Below the pieces are notes generated by a model, which saw only the letters and a list, made by a program, of their open reading frames with translations, was not told the DNA's origin and made no database searches. DNA of 64,000 bases from Avena insularis (taxonomy: Eukaryota > Streptophyta > Magnoliopsida > Poales > Poaceae), in NCBI GenBank assembly GCA_023614405.1, contig CM042685.1, forward strand, positions 92,556,684 through 92,620,683, written 5' to 3'. Shown here piece by piece: positions 1 to 11,779 of this stretch (positions within the stretch are counted from its first letter, which is position 1; each line of letters begins with the position of its first letter). A program made the position numbers and the translations under genes.

Positions 1-155
1 ATTCCATAGATGTTTCCTTAATTGTTCCCTTCGACGCTTCTAGATACTTCTGGTTCTTCATAGCGGAATTCTTCTTGGTCTTCAATTGAATATAGTATTT
101 CCTCTTCCTGACCGTTAATGTATTTAGAATCTAGCAAGGGTTAAGAAGATACGTT

Positions 156-171
156 GAGTACGAGTGTACTC
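156..171. other. GTAC stem-loop near the LTR end
   Basis: GAGTACGAGTGTACTC forms a short perfect inverted repeat. A comparable element (gagtac, short loop, gtactc) lies near the distal end of the LTRs of the other long-LTR elements in this window, for example at 23322 and 31654. Confidence 0.5.
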
Positions 172-566
172 AGCAAGTTCACTAAAAAGGAGTGTTTGAT
201 GCACTATATCTACAGCCACAGACCATAGGTCGTAGGCAATGCAAGTTTTTGTAAACATTTCTTCAAGGGTTGCTTCTATTCTAAAAAGCTATGTCCGTCA
301 GCCTTCACGGGTTTACCAGAACTTTCATGGAGTTCCTTTCCCTCCACGTTCGTAGCTCCTTCCCGGAAAAGGGAGTAACAAGTTACAATTTTTACACTCT
401 GCAGAGGTGCGTCACTTTACCCATGAGAGATCTTAGCTTTGTTGCACATCCGGGCCGCGAACCCGTTCACACTTCCTTGGTATGAGGCCCAGACTAATAT
501 CCAAGCCAATCACTGTCCTTCTCCGCGACCCCGCATACACAGCAATTGTTGTATGCCCAAACTCAA

Positions 567-695
567 GGTAGACTTTTCCCCGTATAAAACGGCTATACCT
601 TAGTTGGATACACACAACAACCATTAACACTAGAAATCTGTCTTTGTAAGTCCAGATCCACGGTAGACTTTTCCCCGTATGAAACGGCTATACCC
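567..695. repeat. Local direct repeat, about 95-base spacing
   Basis: The block GGTAGACTTTTCCCCGTAT followed by AAACGGCTATACC occurs at 567-600 and again at 662-695 with one difference. The sequence around each copy is also loosely similar, so this is a small old tandem duplication inside the LTR. Confidence 0.7.
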
Positions 696-3600
696 ATGAT
701 CTGCAACTTACAAATGCCCAGAACAGTGTCCAATGCATGCGAAAGGGAGCCGATCCAGCTGACTTCTCCGTCCCATTCCAAATCTCATGGTTAACGCATA
801 ATATACGGCGCAAGAATCACTGACGACATGGGTTGTTAAGTCCTATATAATATGTTCCTTTACCACCGGAACTTTCATAGAAGGTTATTACCTCATGGTA
901 AATAACCTATAATCATATTATTATAAAAACAGTGTTTTCTGAACTTTTTCAAATGCAGGTGATGACAACACTGGATTTGTAAAATACTTTACAGAAAATA
1001 ATCAAAGGACATGAGCAAGTGTGAACTTGCCTTGATATAGCGGAGTATTGTAGTCGAATGTCCCGACTTGACCCTGGACCTCGGGTTCTATAAGAATACA
1101 ATCATTGCCCGGTAAGGACAATTTTTAGAGAAGCAATATGATGTTATGCATAAGTAATGAGATGCATAATCTAAAGTCCCAAGTAATTCCCCAACCGTTA
1201 CAAGTGAGTTGTATTTAGAGGATTTTTTTAGGATGTGATTTATCTTTAAGTTTAATTCATAAAAGAGAGTAGTTGTAAGGATTTTTGGATAACATATAAG
1301 ACATGAAAGTAAGGTACAATTGTAATACAATTCTAAGATTGGGTGATATCATGTAATCATTACAAGTTTTATGTTTTAATTTTGTTATGTCTTAAAAGAA
1401 ATGGTTTAATGTGTATTTTGGAAGTGGCAAAAAGAATAATATTTGAAGAAAATATTCCTTATGTTAAGTTATTCAACTCTAGAGATTAATAAGATTAAAG
1501 TTATGGTTTCTGATAAGGTTTAAATGATCTTGAGACATTATATACCTAGCTTATGATATATCAGACCAAAGTTAACTATAAAGACATAATTGGACTTGAG
1601 ATATAACATTTATGGTATTAACAACAATTAGGGTTTTTCCTAAGAATAATGAAACTTAGTCTTAAAGACTTAAAGATAGTATATTTAATATTCATAGATT
1701 ATTCTATAAGATTTTGCTATATAAAGAAAATAGGTGAATTTATTTTATAATATATTTAGTGAATACTAAGTTTGTTAATATGATTATATATGAATTGAGA
1801 TCACTTACTTCTAATTTAAGTTAATGATTTGCAAGACTAACTTTGTAAATCTTGGAGCTATAGTTGATTAAATATTTTAAAGGAATATTATAAAATTGAT
1901 TGTTTATATTCTGATAGTATCCTAAATTATAATTATAGGTTAGACTATTTTAGAGTTAAAAGATTGTGTTTTGAACATGATTATTTCTTACTTAGGAAAT
2001 AATGTTAAATAATTAATAAAACAACTATCTCATTTTAATAATTGAAGATATATGATCTAAGAATTTTAAAATGTTTTTGGAATAATATATTTAGTATTAT
2101 CATAGTAAGTATTCTTACTTAAAATCTTAAAATTGAGTTTTATTTATCTTTAGCTATTATCTTGATTTTTTTATAAATTTTCTCAATTATTGAATGTCTT
2201 CAAATATTTTTTTTAAGTTTTATTCGTAAAATTTTAAGTTGGTATTTTTTATTAGATAAGAGATTTATTTTTATGCATGAAAGTGATTTTTATTTATTTT
2301 TAGGATTTTTTTTGAATTTATTAAATTTCATTTAGTTATTTAAGGGTGTTAATGTTTATCTACATTTTATTAAACTTAAATAAATATGATTATATTTTTC
2401 TTAGGTGGAGATTATTTTGATAAGCATTTAGATGTATTAAATATATTTTTTGGATTTTGTTTACATTTTTTCTAGAAATAAAATAGTGTACAGGGGTATT
2501 TTGGTTATTACTTTATTCTAGCTTTTTCTTATGCCATTTTTTCTTATTTTAGTCTGTTTGGTTGGTAACATGACTGGCCCTACCTAGCTAGGTCTGGCTC
2601 GAGATCAACCCGACCCCGGCCCCCTTCACCCTTCTCACATCTCGCTCCTGGCAAATCCCGAGCCTTCCCCTTGCGACACCTACTACCGCCGCTCACGAAA
2701 TCCCTATGAGCACCGGTTGCTGCAGCCACCGCCGCCAGCCACCATAGCTCCGTCGGGCTCAGACCTCCTCTTCCATCAAATTCGATTTGCAAATGGTGCC
2801 CGATTGATCTTTCTCCCCCTTCGATTGTCTTGTTCTAGGATTCTCACTACCCATGGCTCTCGAGGTTGATGTCGACCTCGTTGGTTTGTGGTGGTGTCCT
2901 GGTGATGCAGAGAGGGTCTGGTGGTGGTGTGTTCGTGGTCGTTGTCCATAGCCGCTTGCGGTGACGAGCTGGTGTTTTGTCGGTGTGGTGATGTCCAGCA
3001 CCGTCGTGCTTCTCCTCGACTGTCTTGATTGCGGCCTAGGCGCGGGTTGCAGCGCCTCTAGGTGTTCCTCGTGCCGCCGCCCTTGCTCCCATCACCTCTA
3101 TTTCACCACCGTCTACTTCCTATTCTTGCTGTGCGAGGCCAATCGGGTAAGCTTTTCTCTATCCCACTCTCTCTCAGTATGAACCCTAATTTGGTTTCCT
3201 CACTTTGGTTCATGATACAATACAGTAGCTTTGCTACATATCTTGCTCACTGAATTTGGCTTGTAAGTTTATCTATTTGTATTGGATAGTGGATGGTACT
3301 GGTTTGTGACTATAGGATAATGAATTTGTTCTTATATGAGGTTTGGCTGGTTGTTGAGATGATCCAATAATAATTGGTTTTGATCTAGTTGGCTTGTGGA
3401 ATTGTTTGGTATTGGCTCCATGCTAGCTAACCTGTGCTGTTGCACTACTAGTGTGGCTTACACAGTCATAAGTTATGTACTGCTAGAATTGGTGCTATAA
3501 ATTATTGTGGAATTATCTAGGAATAGCAGTGATATTACTCCTATCCACCCTGTTAATGATATGATCCAATGGATCATATGGTTTTGGGTTGCATGCTTAT

Positions 3601-5515
3601 CTCACCTACTGTGATCTGATGTGAGCATCCATTAGAACCTTGTGAGATTCATACTTGGCTTGGTCTGGTACTGCCTTGCAGGACCAATTGGGTTTCTTAA
3701 ACTTTATAATTGTTAAAGATGGTCGTGGAGTTATATGTGCTTGATTCTTAGGGACAATGCCTGATGATTCACTAGAATGATGGTTGTGACTTTGATATTG
3801 ATTTGGAATCTAGGAAAGGATCTGACTTCATGTCCTTATTGAAAGTAAAAGATTGTATACATTTGATTCCTAGATTCTTCTACTAGGAAAATGATAAATC
3901 TGTTTTAGCTAGAATTATTGAGTGGTTGGTTAATGTGATGATACTCCCTAATAGCTTATGTGCATAAGACTTCCACTGTGGTGTCTCTATTTTGGAAGGT
4001 GCACAGTGGTAGATCTTGTGTGCATGATTTGTTATTAGTTTTGTGGCTTCTGCTACCCTTAGATCTTCTGTTGTGGTGCCCCCTTGAGGTGTGTGCACAG
4101 CAGTTGTTTGTGTCTGATCTTCTTGAGTTACTATAACTTCCCTGCTACTAACAGCCTGCTTCTAATCAAACTATTGCTAATCTTGATATCCTCCTTGTCC
4201 TAGCTCCTGGATGGCTCCACTAGGCAACCTGAGTTAGGGATGTGGTGGTGATCTGGGTGAGTGCTACGGTTATGCTCTGTCTTTTGTGCTCCATGTGAAT
4301 GCTTCTTGTGTCGATAGCACATTACTTGCATGCTGTGATTGTGCTTCTATCAAGTGGGACCCCTGGGTTCAAGTTTCAACACAGGGATATTTATTGATAT
4401 GGATCAACTCGGCTGGGTGCTATTATATCAAGTTTGGCTTTTTTTGTGTTGCCAAGTGGAATGGATTCCTTTACTATTCTTCCAAGGTGAAACCTACCCC
4501 TTTTGTCCACTGCCAATGAGGTTGTTCTGAGGCAAAACATACTGATAAGAACAAATATTCTTTTGGTGAAACTTGCCCCATTTTAATATACTCAATGATG
4601 TGACAAAACAGTGCATCTCACTGTTACTACTAAGAGTATTAATACTAACCCCTAACCCCTTCCTTCTGTAAATTTAGTATTTGATTGTAGGTACTAAGAA
4701 AGAATTCAGGAGGTCAAGTAGATAGGAATTCTAGGTTAAGTTTTTTTATCTACTGTAATCTTCTTATTTTTATTTTAATAACAATGTAACCCTTCTATAT
4801 TTTATTAAAGCTTCTCTTTTTCTTTATTTGTAGTTATTCATCTATGTAATGAATTTGAATTTACTTGTATTGATTAAATCTTTGTATTATTAAATAAAGA
4901 TTTCTTCTTATTTGTATTTCTTTGATTTCCATTAATCTATATGATTTCTTCTTTTTTATTTAATGTTTTGTACTTTATTTTTATTTTTTTATTGTAAAAG
5001 AATAATATAATACTTCATGTATTCTTTTTTTATAAATAATTCTGTTATCTCCTTGTTGTAATCATTTCTTTTTATTCCTTTGTTATAAAAGGATAATGTA
5101 ATATACATATATTATTTTAATAAAGAACTCTTCTATTTGTTTCATTAATGTAATTCATTTTATATTTTCCTTATTCATTTAATTAATATTTCTATAATCT
5201 TTTCTTTATTCTTTTATTATGAAAGAACAATGCAATGTTGGTCTTAAAGAATCTTTATACTTTTGTTGATAGAACTTGTATTTGTCTTATTGTGAATAAT
5301 TATTTATAATTCAAATTCCTCCCCTCATAATTCAACAAAACAACAGAGGTCATATCAAAATTCATCACACTCCCCCTAATTCATCAGAGTGAGAATTCTA
5401 TCACTCTAGCCTTTTAATTTAGCGAAAACTTCACCCGGATTTTCAGATGCATGCATGCAGATGCACAAAATTCTAAATCTACCCTTCATTTAGTCCTAAA
5501 TGCTGGGATGTTACA

Positions 5516-6055
5516 GTATGACATCAGGATAATTCTCTATTCGAGAAACCATGGGCATTTTGCCCTTGCGGTTATAAGAGACTTCAGTCTATGGACGTGA
5601 TCCAGTGCAAGATCATCAACAGGAAAATGGGAAGTTTGGGTGCCTATTATAAAGGTTGAGTTGGATACTCTCCTTGGCCTTGAAAAATCATGGGCATTTG
5701 GTGGTGAAGATTCAGTAAGGTTACTCAGCGCATCTGAGGAGGGAGAAATGGTGGTTATATGGGCGAAGGAGGGAGTATTCGAATAATATCTTAGCAGCAT
5801 GAAGTGTAAGAATTTCATATCTCCTAAACGTTGGTGTACTTTACATCCCTACTTCATGACACCTGGTTAGTGCAGTCGTTCATGTGCAATCCTTGCATCT
5901 TTGAACACCTATGATTTTGCCGATCATTTTATTCATTTCCTTTAGTAGATGACATTATTCAGAGTGCTAAATCAAAGAAACAAAAAGGAAGTCCGGTCAG
6001 CGACCCAGCAAATTCAGACTGCAACATCAAGGAGATGAAAATAGCACTCGAATGA
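5516..6055 (+). pseudogene. 3' remnant of an F-box-associated-like host gene, two exons
   Basis: One forward frame stays open from the LTR edge to 5865 apart from two in-frame stops (TGA at 5598-5600, TAA at 5784-5786). At 5865/5866 there is a GT donor, and an 80-base intron ends in tttccttTAG at 5945. Splicing joins the frames in phase and the product ends with TGA at 6053-6055 after a Lys/Ser-rich tail. Visible motifs are RDFSLW near the start, KVELDTLL, VVIWAKEGVF, and RWCTLHPYFMTP just before the intron. From memory this order (LW motif, VELD motif, GVF, then a YPYxSFxTP-like motif) resembles the C-terminal F-box-associated region of grass F-box proteins. No F-box is present because the 5' part was removed by the LTR at 5515. 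The frame and intron are seen directly; the family name is inference and another beta-propeller-like host protein is possible. Confidence 0.55.
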
Positions 6056-6584
6056 ACAAGCAAGGCTTTTTTTGGAAAAATGTGCTAGATCAGGTTGTGT
6101 TATTTTGATCTACAGTATGATGTTTGTTTGTTTTGGTAGGTGATGGAACTATAGCGGCACCTTAGTTTGTGCTGCAATCACGAAGCTACAGGGGCTGGAA
6201 TGTTAGAGCTGTTTGTTCGTCTTGGGGGCCTAGGCATGTCTAATGAAACATTTTTTCTCTCTCTATATAGTATTGTATTCGTGATAAAACCTTGTTTTAT
6301 GTGATCTACATATACGCATGTAGCTGGTGTTTGTGTTTTGATATTATGTATTAGTATTTGTTTTGCAGCAGGCTTTTTATCTGATCTGATTTAGTACTAT
6401 CATTTGGTTAGTGCTTCCTATAGAAGAGTCTATGCCGACACCTAAATAATTAGTAGACCTTGGTTGCACACCATTTTCACATGCGGTTACGATAATATAA
6501 CTACTATTCTTGAACCGAAGCTACTTCAGACATTTATTTGTTGCCCCAACTTGGATTCCTGAAATAGAGAGAGAAGGGCCTGTT
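6056..6584 (+). other. 3' untranslated / downstream region of the broken gene
   Basis: No open frame or repeat was recognised here. The sequence following the stop looks like a plant 3' UTR: T-rich stretches and a possible further GT-AG boundary (tttggtAG near 6140). It passes without a sharp border into the inverted-repeat arm near 6585. Confidence 0.35.
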
Positions 6585-6782
6585 TTTTTTTAAATTATTC
6601 TTTAGACAATCTCCAAATTCAAAATCACATACGGCCGCCAAAACCTACCGCCTACCCCGTTTGAATCAGAGGCCTAAGTTGATGTGACTCGCGCCTTAAA
6701 TTTCTGACCAGATGGCGTACGGTCTACACAACCTTGGTCCCGAAGCATTTTGCGTGGAAAAATAACTCACTAACGCCGAAGC
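6585..6782. repeat. Outer part of the left inverted-repeat arm
   Basis: This stretch matches the reverse complement of about 49018-49190, including the blocks CCAAATTCAAAATC, GTTTGAATC, GATGTGACTC and CCTTAAAT. It is separated from the rest of the arm (from 42918) only by the retrotransposon nest. The last five bases (gaagc, 6778-6782) are the left copy of the target-site duplication of that nest. Confidence 0.65.
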
Positions 6783-9700
6783 TGTAACACTCCAGGATTT
6801 TAGAAATTTGGATATCAATTTTTTTTGTATTTCAGTCATCATTGCATCTAATGAAAAATCATAAATCAAAAACCTTGTGGCAAGACCATATTTTTCCTTT
6901 TCAATTTCCATATAAAGCATTATATACAAATCACATATTTGAAATTTTGTCATTAGTCAAAAATTGTGCTCTATAAAGTTTATTGGATGTGTTTTTAATT
7001 TTTAAAAAAGTAGAAATTGGAATCATTCCATTTGGAGCTATAAACCAAAATCTATACAAGAAATAGAAGACCGAAAAGAATAAAAGAAATGAAAAATCTA
7101 ACTTACCCGGCGAGCCACCCCAGTCTACAAAGCGGCGCGCCCCAGGCCCACACCTATCTACCGTCCACCCCGCTCGCAGGCAGGGAAGCAAAGCAAACCC
7201 GTGCACAGCAGCAGCCCACTCCCGGCCCAGTAGCATCCTAGCAGAGAAACCCTGCATCCCGCTCACCTCTTCCATGGTCGCTAACACCAGCGGCCCAACC
7301 CGTTATCCTCCAGCTCCGGCTAGGATTGAGACCATCTGTTGTATGAGTTCAATGAACTGCACATGAAAAAAATATCGATTCCGGCTCGTTCTTTTTGCCC
7401 CCTCGTCCAAGACTCTACGCCCATAAAATCCCCCGATCCCCTCTCCAAAAACCCCCATAAATTCCGTCAGATAGTCGCCAGGCTGACAAACTCGCCGACG
7501 AATCTAATCTACACCATCCTGCGCCATTGCCGAAGTTCAGAGGTCAAAGTTTCTCACGATGCAGACTACTACTCTCCATATTAGCCTTTCCATCCTCTTC
7601 CCCATCATTAGCCGTGTCTTCCTAACCCCTTCTTCCTCATGCCGGCACACCATAGCAATCCCGCGAGCTCGCCATAGTCCTCCGCCACCCCACGCCTCCA
7701 ACCGCACATGGAGGCCCACACGGGAAGAGGGAGACGCCGAAGACCATACGAGGGGAATCCCCATGCTTCTCTAAATCTCATCCATCTATTTCCCATCGCC
7801 GGCGATCACTAGACGACCTTGCATCATCTCCTTCTAAGCCCGCGCCACCATCCGCCGTCGCTCGCCGTCGTCGCCACAATGAAGATGCAAGGATTTGATT
7901 CCCATCCGTTTGATCTAATCTGGACGACCAAGATTAGGAACGGAGCGAAGCGGTATCGGCCTAGCATGATACGCAATGTGTCCTGCATGTCAGCTCATGC
8001 GTAACTGGCCAAGATCAGCAGCCATGTCACCATAGTCAACTACCAGTCAACACCTATTTAATAATTGATTATGGAAATTCAATTAATTGGAGGAAAATGA
8101 TTTAATTTTGTAAAAATCATATCTGTACATCCAAAGATATCATATAATATACCTATGGATTCACAACAATATGTAGAATATAATCTTGCTATTAGATTTG
8201 ACTGTTATGGCATATATTTATTGTAAAAAATTTAAATAGTTTAATGGACAACTTAGACATAAGAAATCATACTAAATTATCTGTATATCAGAAAAATATA
8301 AACAAAGTTCCAGTAGATTCCTAATTTCATATACAACATTATAATGCTGTTATATCCAACTTTTACATTGTAGAATTATTGTAGTCATTTAATTATTTCT
8401 AATATCCTTTTATAGTATTAAATCCACAATAAATTATTTATAAGTGATAAAATATGAATAATTTATCAGTTTGAAGAAAATATAATTTGGGTTATTAATA
8501 TCTAATTGTATCTAATTTTGGCTGTATAGTTAACTATTAATAAATTAATTAGTTTTAATGTCCTTTTTAACTTATTCAATTCAGAAAAAATCATTTGTAG
8601 ATCATAAAAATAAAAATAATATGTCTCTGGAATCACAATCTCGTGTAGATTATAGATATGGTTTTATTTTTAATTTTAGACAAGGTAGCCTATTTAAGTG
8701 GTTTAAACTCTTTTAGTTAGTATTGAAATCATAGAAAATTAATGAGAACTCCAAAAGTAGTGAAACCAATTTCTACTATTTTATATTGAAAATATCTATC
8801 CATAGAAATTACATGCCAAATTATTTGATACTTCAAAAATATAAATTCTTGTACAAAGTTATAAACTCATCGCAATAGTATTTTAATCATAAGAAAAGAC
8901 CTATAACTCCTTTTTAGGTGATTCAAATTGCTAGTGGTTATAAATTTCATTACCTATCTAGTAACATTTACTTCACAATTTAATATGACAGGAGCATCAG
9001 TAGTTTAATTGAAGTGAGATAAACCATATTAAATCGATAGAACTTTAATAATAAATGCTTTAGTGCATTAAATGATCTCCTCCATGAATCATGTGCTATA
9101 GTATTGTTTAGAGAACTAATTACATCCATTGTGATATATTAAATCGTCATGCATGTATTTGGTCATCATTGTTTTATTGTATTGTGCATAATTGCTATGT
9201 TTGAATGGTGTGTTTGCTGTGCACTTGTTTTAATCGATAGATTGCGAGGAGTGAAACGTTTGTGATTGTGAAGAGTGCAACATTTTCTATTGTCAGGATT
9301 ATCTGAATGACTTCATCTACAACAAAGGCAACTAGATCTATCATAAATGTCCTACTATTTTTCCAATGCATGTAGTATGATTTTCAGTAGTGATGCATGT
9401 GTAGGTGTTTTTATTACTATGCTATGCTATAACACCCAGGTATGATTGCCATATCCCCATTACTTGATTTCCTTTGAGCCATCATAGTGTAGTTGCTTAG
9501 TCATGCTTATTAGATACACAAAGGGAATCCATGATTGATTATGTTATGAAAAGTTATGTTTTTCTATAATGAAAATAACTAGAATTTAATGAATCTCATG
9601 GGTGTAATGGATTGACGTTTTTGGATGGTTTGTTGAGGAATGCACACATAGGCTTCAGAGACTGGACATGTTTCTTGTGTAGTAGCTTCTAGTACAACTA

Positions 9701-10560
9701 CATGTCATTATTTATCTTGACTAAGTAGGTTATGGGAACATGACCCGACGTGACTAGCAGATGTAGGGGATGTAGGTTGGTATGGATCTGTCTTAAGGGC
9801 TCAAGGTTCTGCTTTTGAAAGGTTTCGTCTTGGTTTTCTCCCTACCATGGCACAAAATGAGTGTAATGGCAAGAGCGGGTTGACTGGGTCGTGCGGGTAA
9901 AGTGTACAACCCCTACATGGTGTCTAAACTAAGTACTTAGCTGTGTCCCCGGTTATGGACATCTATGAGCAACTGGGCCTGAAACTATTTCCAAGATCTC
10001 ACTCATCCCAATTTCTTAATTACTGAAACTTGATGGGTGAACATGGGTTTATGAGCATACGAAGCTGAATTGTATTGTTTCTAGACGGGTTTATGCTGGT
10101 ATGTCCACAGAAAGATTGTTTTGTAGAAAGAAATGTATTTTGAAAGTAGGGAAAAGTATATTTATTTTACAAGTGAGCCTGAACTCCATCTAGCCAAATA
10201 TGCATATAGTTGCTAGATCCTTTGTCCTCATTAGTTCTACTTGCCAGTACATTCAAAGTATTGACAATTCGTGGATGCAACATTTCATGTTGCAGGTTGT
10301 TCCGTTTTTGAGTGATCGTTCATAGGTCACGAGACTCCATTCAACAATTGTTCACCTGTGGCACATTTGAAGGATGGAGATTTAACTTGTATATTTTTTC
10401 CGCTGTTTACTTGAATGATAATATAAATTCTAGATCAAATTTGTTATATTTATGTTGCATGGTTATATTTGGTATCATTTTGTACAGCGTGTGCTAGTGA
10501 ACAGATCTAGGGATTAACACTATACATAGGAAGTCAGCCTTATCAGGCGAGGGTGTTACA
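6783..10560 (+). repeat. 5' LTR of the outer element
   Basis: It runs from TGTAACACTCCAGG to GAGGGTGTTACA (3,778 bases) and matches 39125-42912 along its length. It has a GC-rich promoter/leader-like block around 7100-7950, with a TATA-like CCCATAAAATCC near 7420, and AT-rich sequence elsewhere. Short reading frames in the GC-rich block are not kept in the partner LTR. Confidence 0.92.
7420..7430 (+). promoter_or_regulatory. TATA-like box in the 5' LTR
   Basis: The CCCATAAAATCCCC context is conserved in both LTRs (here and at about 39769-39779). It lies just upstream of the GC-rich leader, as expected for a retrotransposon promoter. Confidence 0.4.
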
Positions 10561-11493
10561 AGATGGTATCAGAGCTATGCGTTGACTATAGGATCATCAC
10601 CTAGGAATGGAATAGGAAATCCATATGAAACTTATAAATACTATTTGATTCTATCAATTCTCCTCTTACACTTCCTTCTAGTATCTTCTTATCACTTCAA
10701 TTCTCACACTCTTCTATTTTAAAATATGGGAGGAAGACTCTCTCTAGCAATGAACTCGTAATTTTATACTTATTAGATTCTTGTAATCCTTGATCTTATT
10801 TTTCTAATTTCGTCTTGTTCAAAACTTGTAGATGAACACTCCTGCGAGAAAGTGCATGATTAAGAATAGTTAGATGATGTCCACCATATAGAATTTATTT
10901 GATTACGTTTAGATATAGCAACCGATCATTACAAGAACTTGTTTGATATTTGATTTATTGTGATTAGGATGTGCAATGTGATACCTGAAAGTTCCATAAT
11001 AATTTTGAGAGATTTCATTATCTGGTAATGAAGGTTTTGATTAAAAATTCATGATATTACTGTCGCAGTTTTCTTCAGTATCTTATGTACTGCACGATTT
11101 TTGATATTTTATTGGTAACTCCAAAAAATATGAAAAATTAGGATCTGGAGCATAACTACCTGTAATGTATGCACAAAAAAATTGCTAAAATTCCTTATTA
11201 TATTAAGCTGCCCAAAATAATTCGTGAACACTTCTGTAGTTTCAGGACAGGTTCTGTCCATTGCTTTGAAGATTGCAGGTTCACCCCCAAATGAATATTA
11301 GTCAAAGGAAAACTATTTTGTGGTTGGTATGGCACTAAAACAAAACAATTGGAGCATAAATAAAATTATTTTGGTTTGGGTGTTGTTTGTAATAATTGTT
11401 TGCTTCTGTCAATTGATTGCTTCATATAGTTATGGGTAGAAATACTTCTCTTAGTCCTCTTGTATCTATACTCATTTATGCTATCCCAAATAG
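10561..11493 (+). other. Untranslated leader of the outer element
   Basis: Apart from the PBS, nothing recognisable was seen between the LTR and the gag start. The stretch is AT-rich, has stops in all frames and has no repeat shared with the rest of the window. Confidence 0.6.
10564..10575 (+). other. Primer-binding site (tRNA-Met) of the outer element
   Basis: TGGTATCAGAGC begins three bases after the 5' LTR. It matches the complement of the 3' end of plant initiator tRNA-Met, the usual primer of these elements. Confidence 0.9.
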
Positions 11494-11779
11494 ATGTCGC
11501 CTCATCGTGAACCCACTGAGATGGAGTAGACGATAGCATCACAGGCACAACTAGCGCAAGTGGTGGCTTAGTTCATAGCAAACAACAACAATGGGAACAA
11601 CGAATATGGCAATAGCAACCATAATAACATACCCCAAGTGGATGCACTCATTAGGTTCTTTAAATTGAGGCCTACAATTCTTCAATGCACCTAAGCCTAT
11701 AATTGCACTTGATTGGCTTCACTCGGTGAATAAAGACTTAGTAATAGTTGGATGCACAGATGAAGAGAATGTGAGATTT
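11494..11779 (+). pseudogene. gag, 5' portion, interrupted
   Basis: An ATG at 11494 opens a Gag-like frame with an Asn-rich segment followed by the LRPTIL-type motif that precedes retrotransposon Gag domains. There are at least two in-frame stops, and a frameshift near 11685. After the shift the LDWLHSVNK segment matches the usual W-containing start of the Retrotrans_gag domain. The frame stops at the five-base duplication gattt (11775-11779) where the second element entered. The continuation is at 37810 in the matching phase, so the gag was already present when the second element inserted. Gag would form the particle that packages element RNA; this copy cannot. Confidence 0.75.

Larger units (their letters stand above)
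1..5515 (-). mobile_element. LTR of a long-LTR retrotransposon, minus strand, cut by the window's left edge
   Basis: On the minus strand the LTR begins at 5515 with TGTAACATCCCAGC, the usual start of Triticeae gypsy-type LTRs, and runs leftward off the window. Its layout mirrors the complete long LTRs at 17557 and 25920. It has an AT-rich first part (about 3200-5500), a GC-rich core (about 2570-3180) that probably holds promoter and leader, a second AT-rich part (about 1100-2560), and a distal part with the CTCTGCAGAG stretch near 400 and a GTAC stem-loop at 156-171. No polypurine tract lies to the right of 5515, so this is the outer edge of a 5' LTR or a solo LTR. Its right flank is coding sequence of a broken host gene. 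No coding capacity was seen. The family name is not certain. Confidence 0.75.

Noticed and set aside
5537..5818. 93-codon minus-strand frame
   Set aside because: It is the antisense of the F-box-like remnant, whose intron phasing supports the plus strand.
6931..7287. 118-codon minus-strand frame
   Set aside because: It is in the outer element's 5' LTR, not kept in the 3' LTR, and has no motif.
10564..10575. Possible tRNA gene fragment
   Set aside because: This and the similar sites are primer-binding sites beside LTRs; no tRNA cloverleaf was seen around them.
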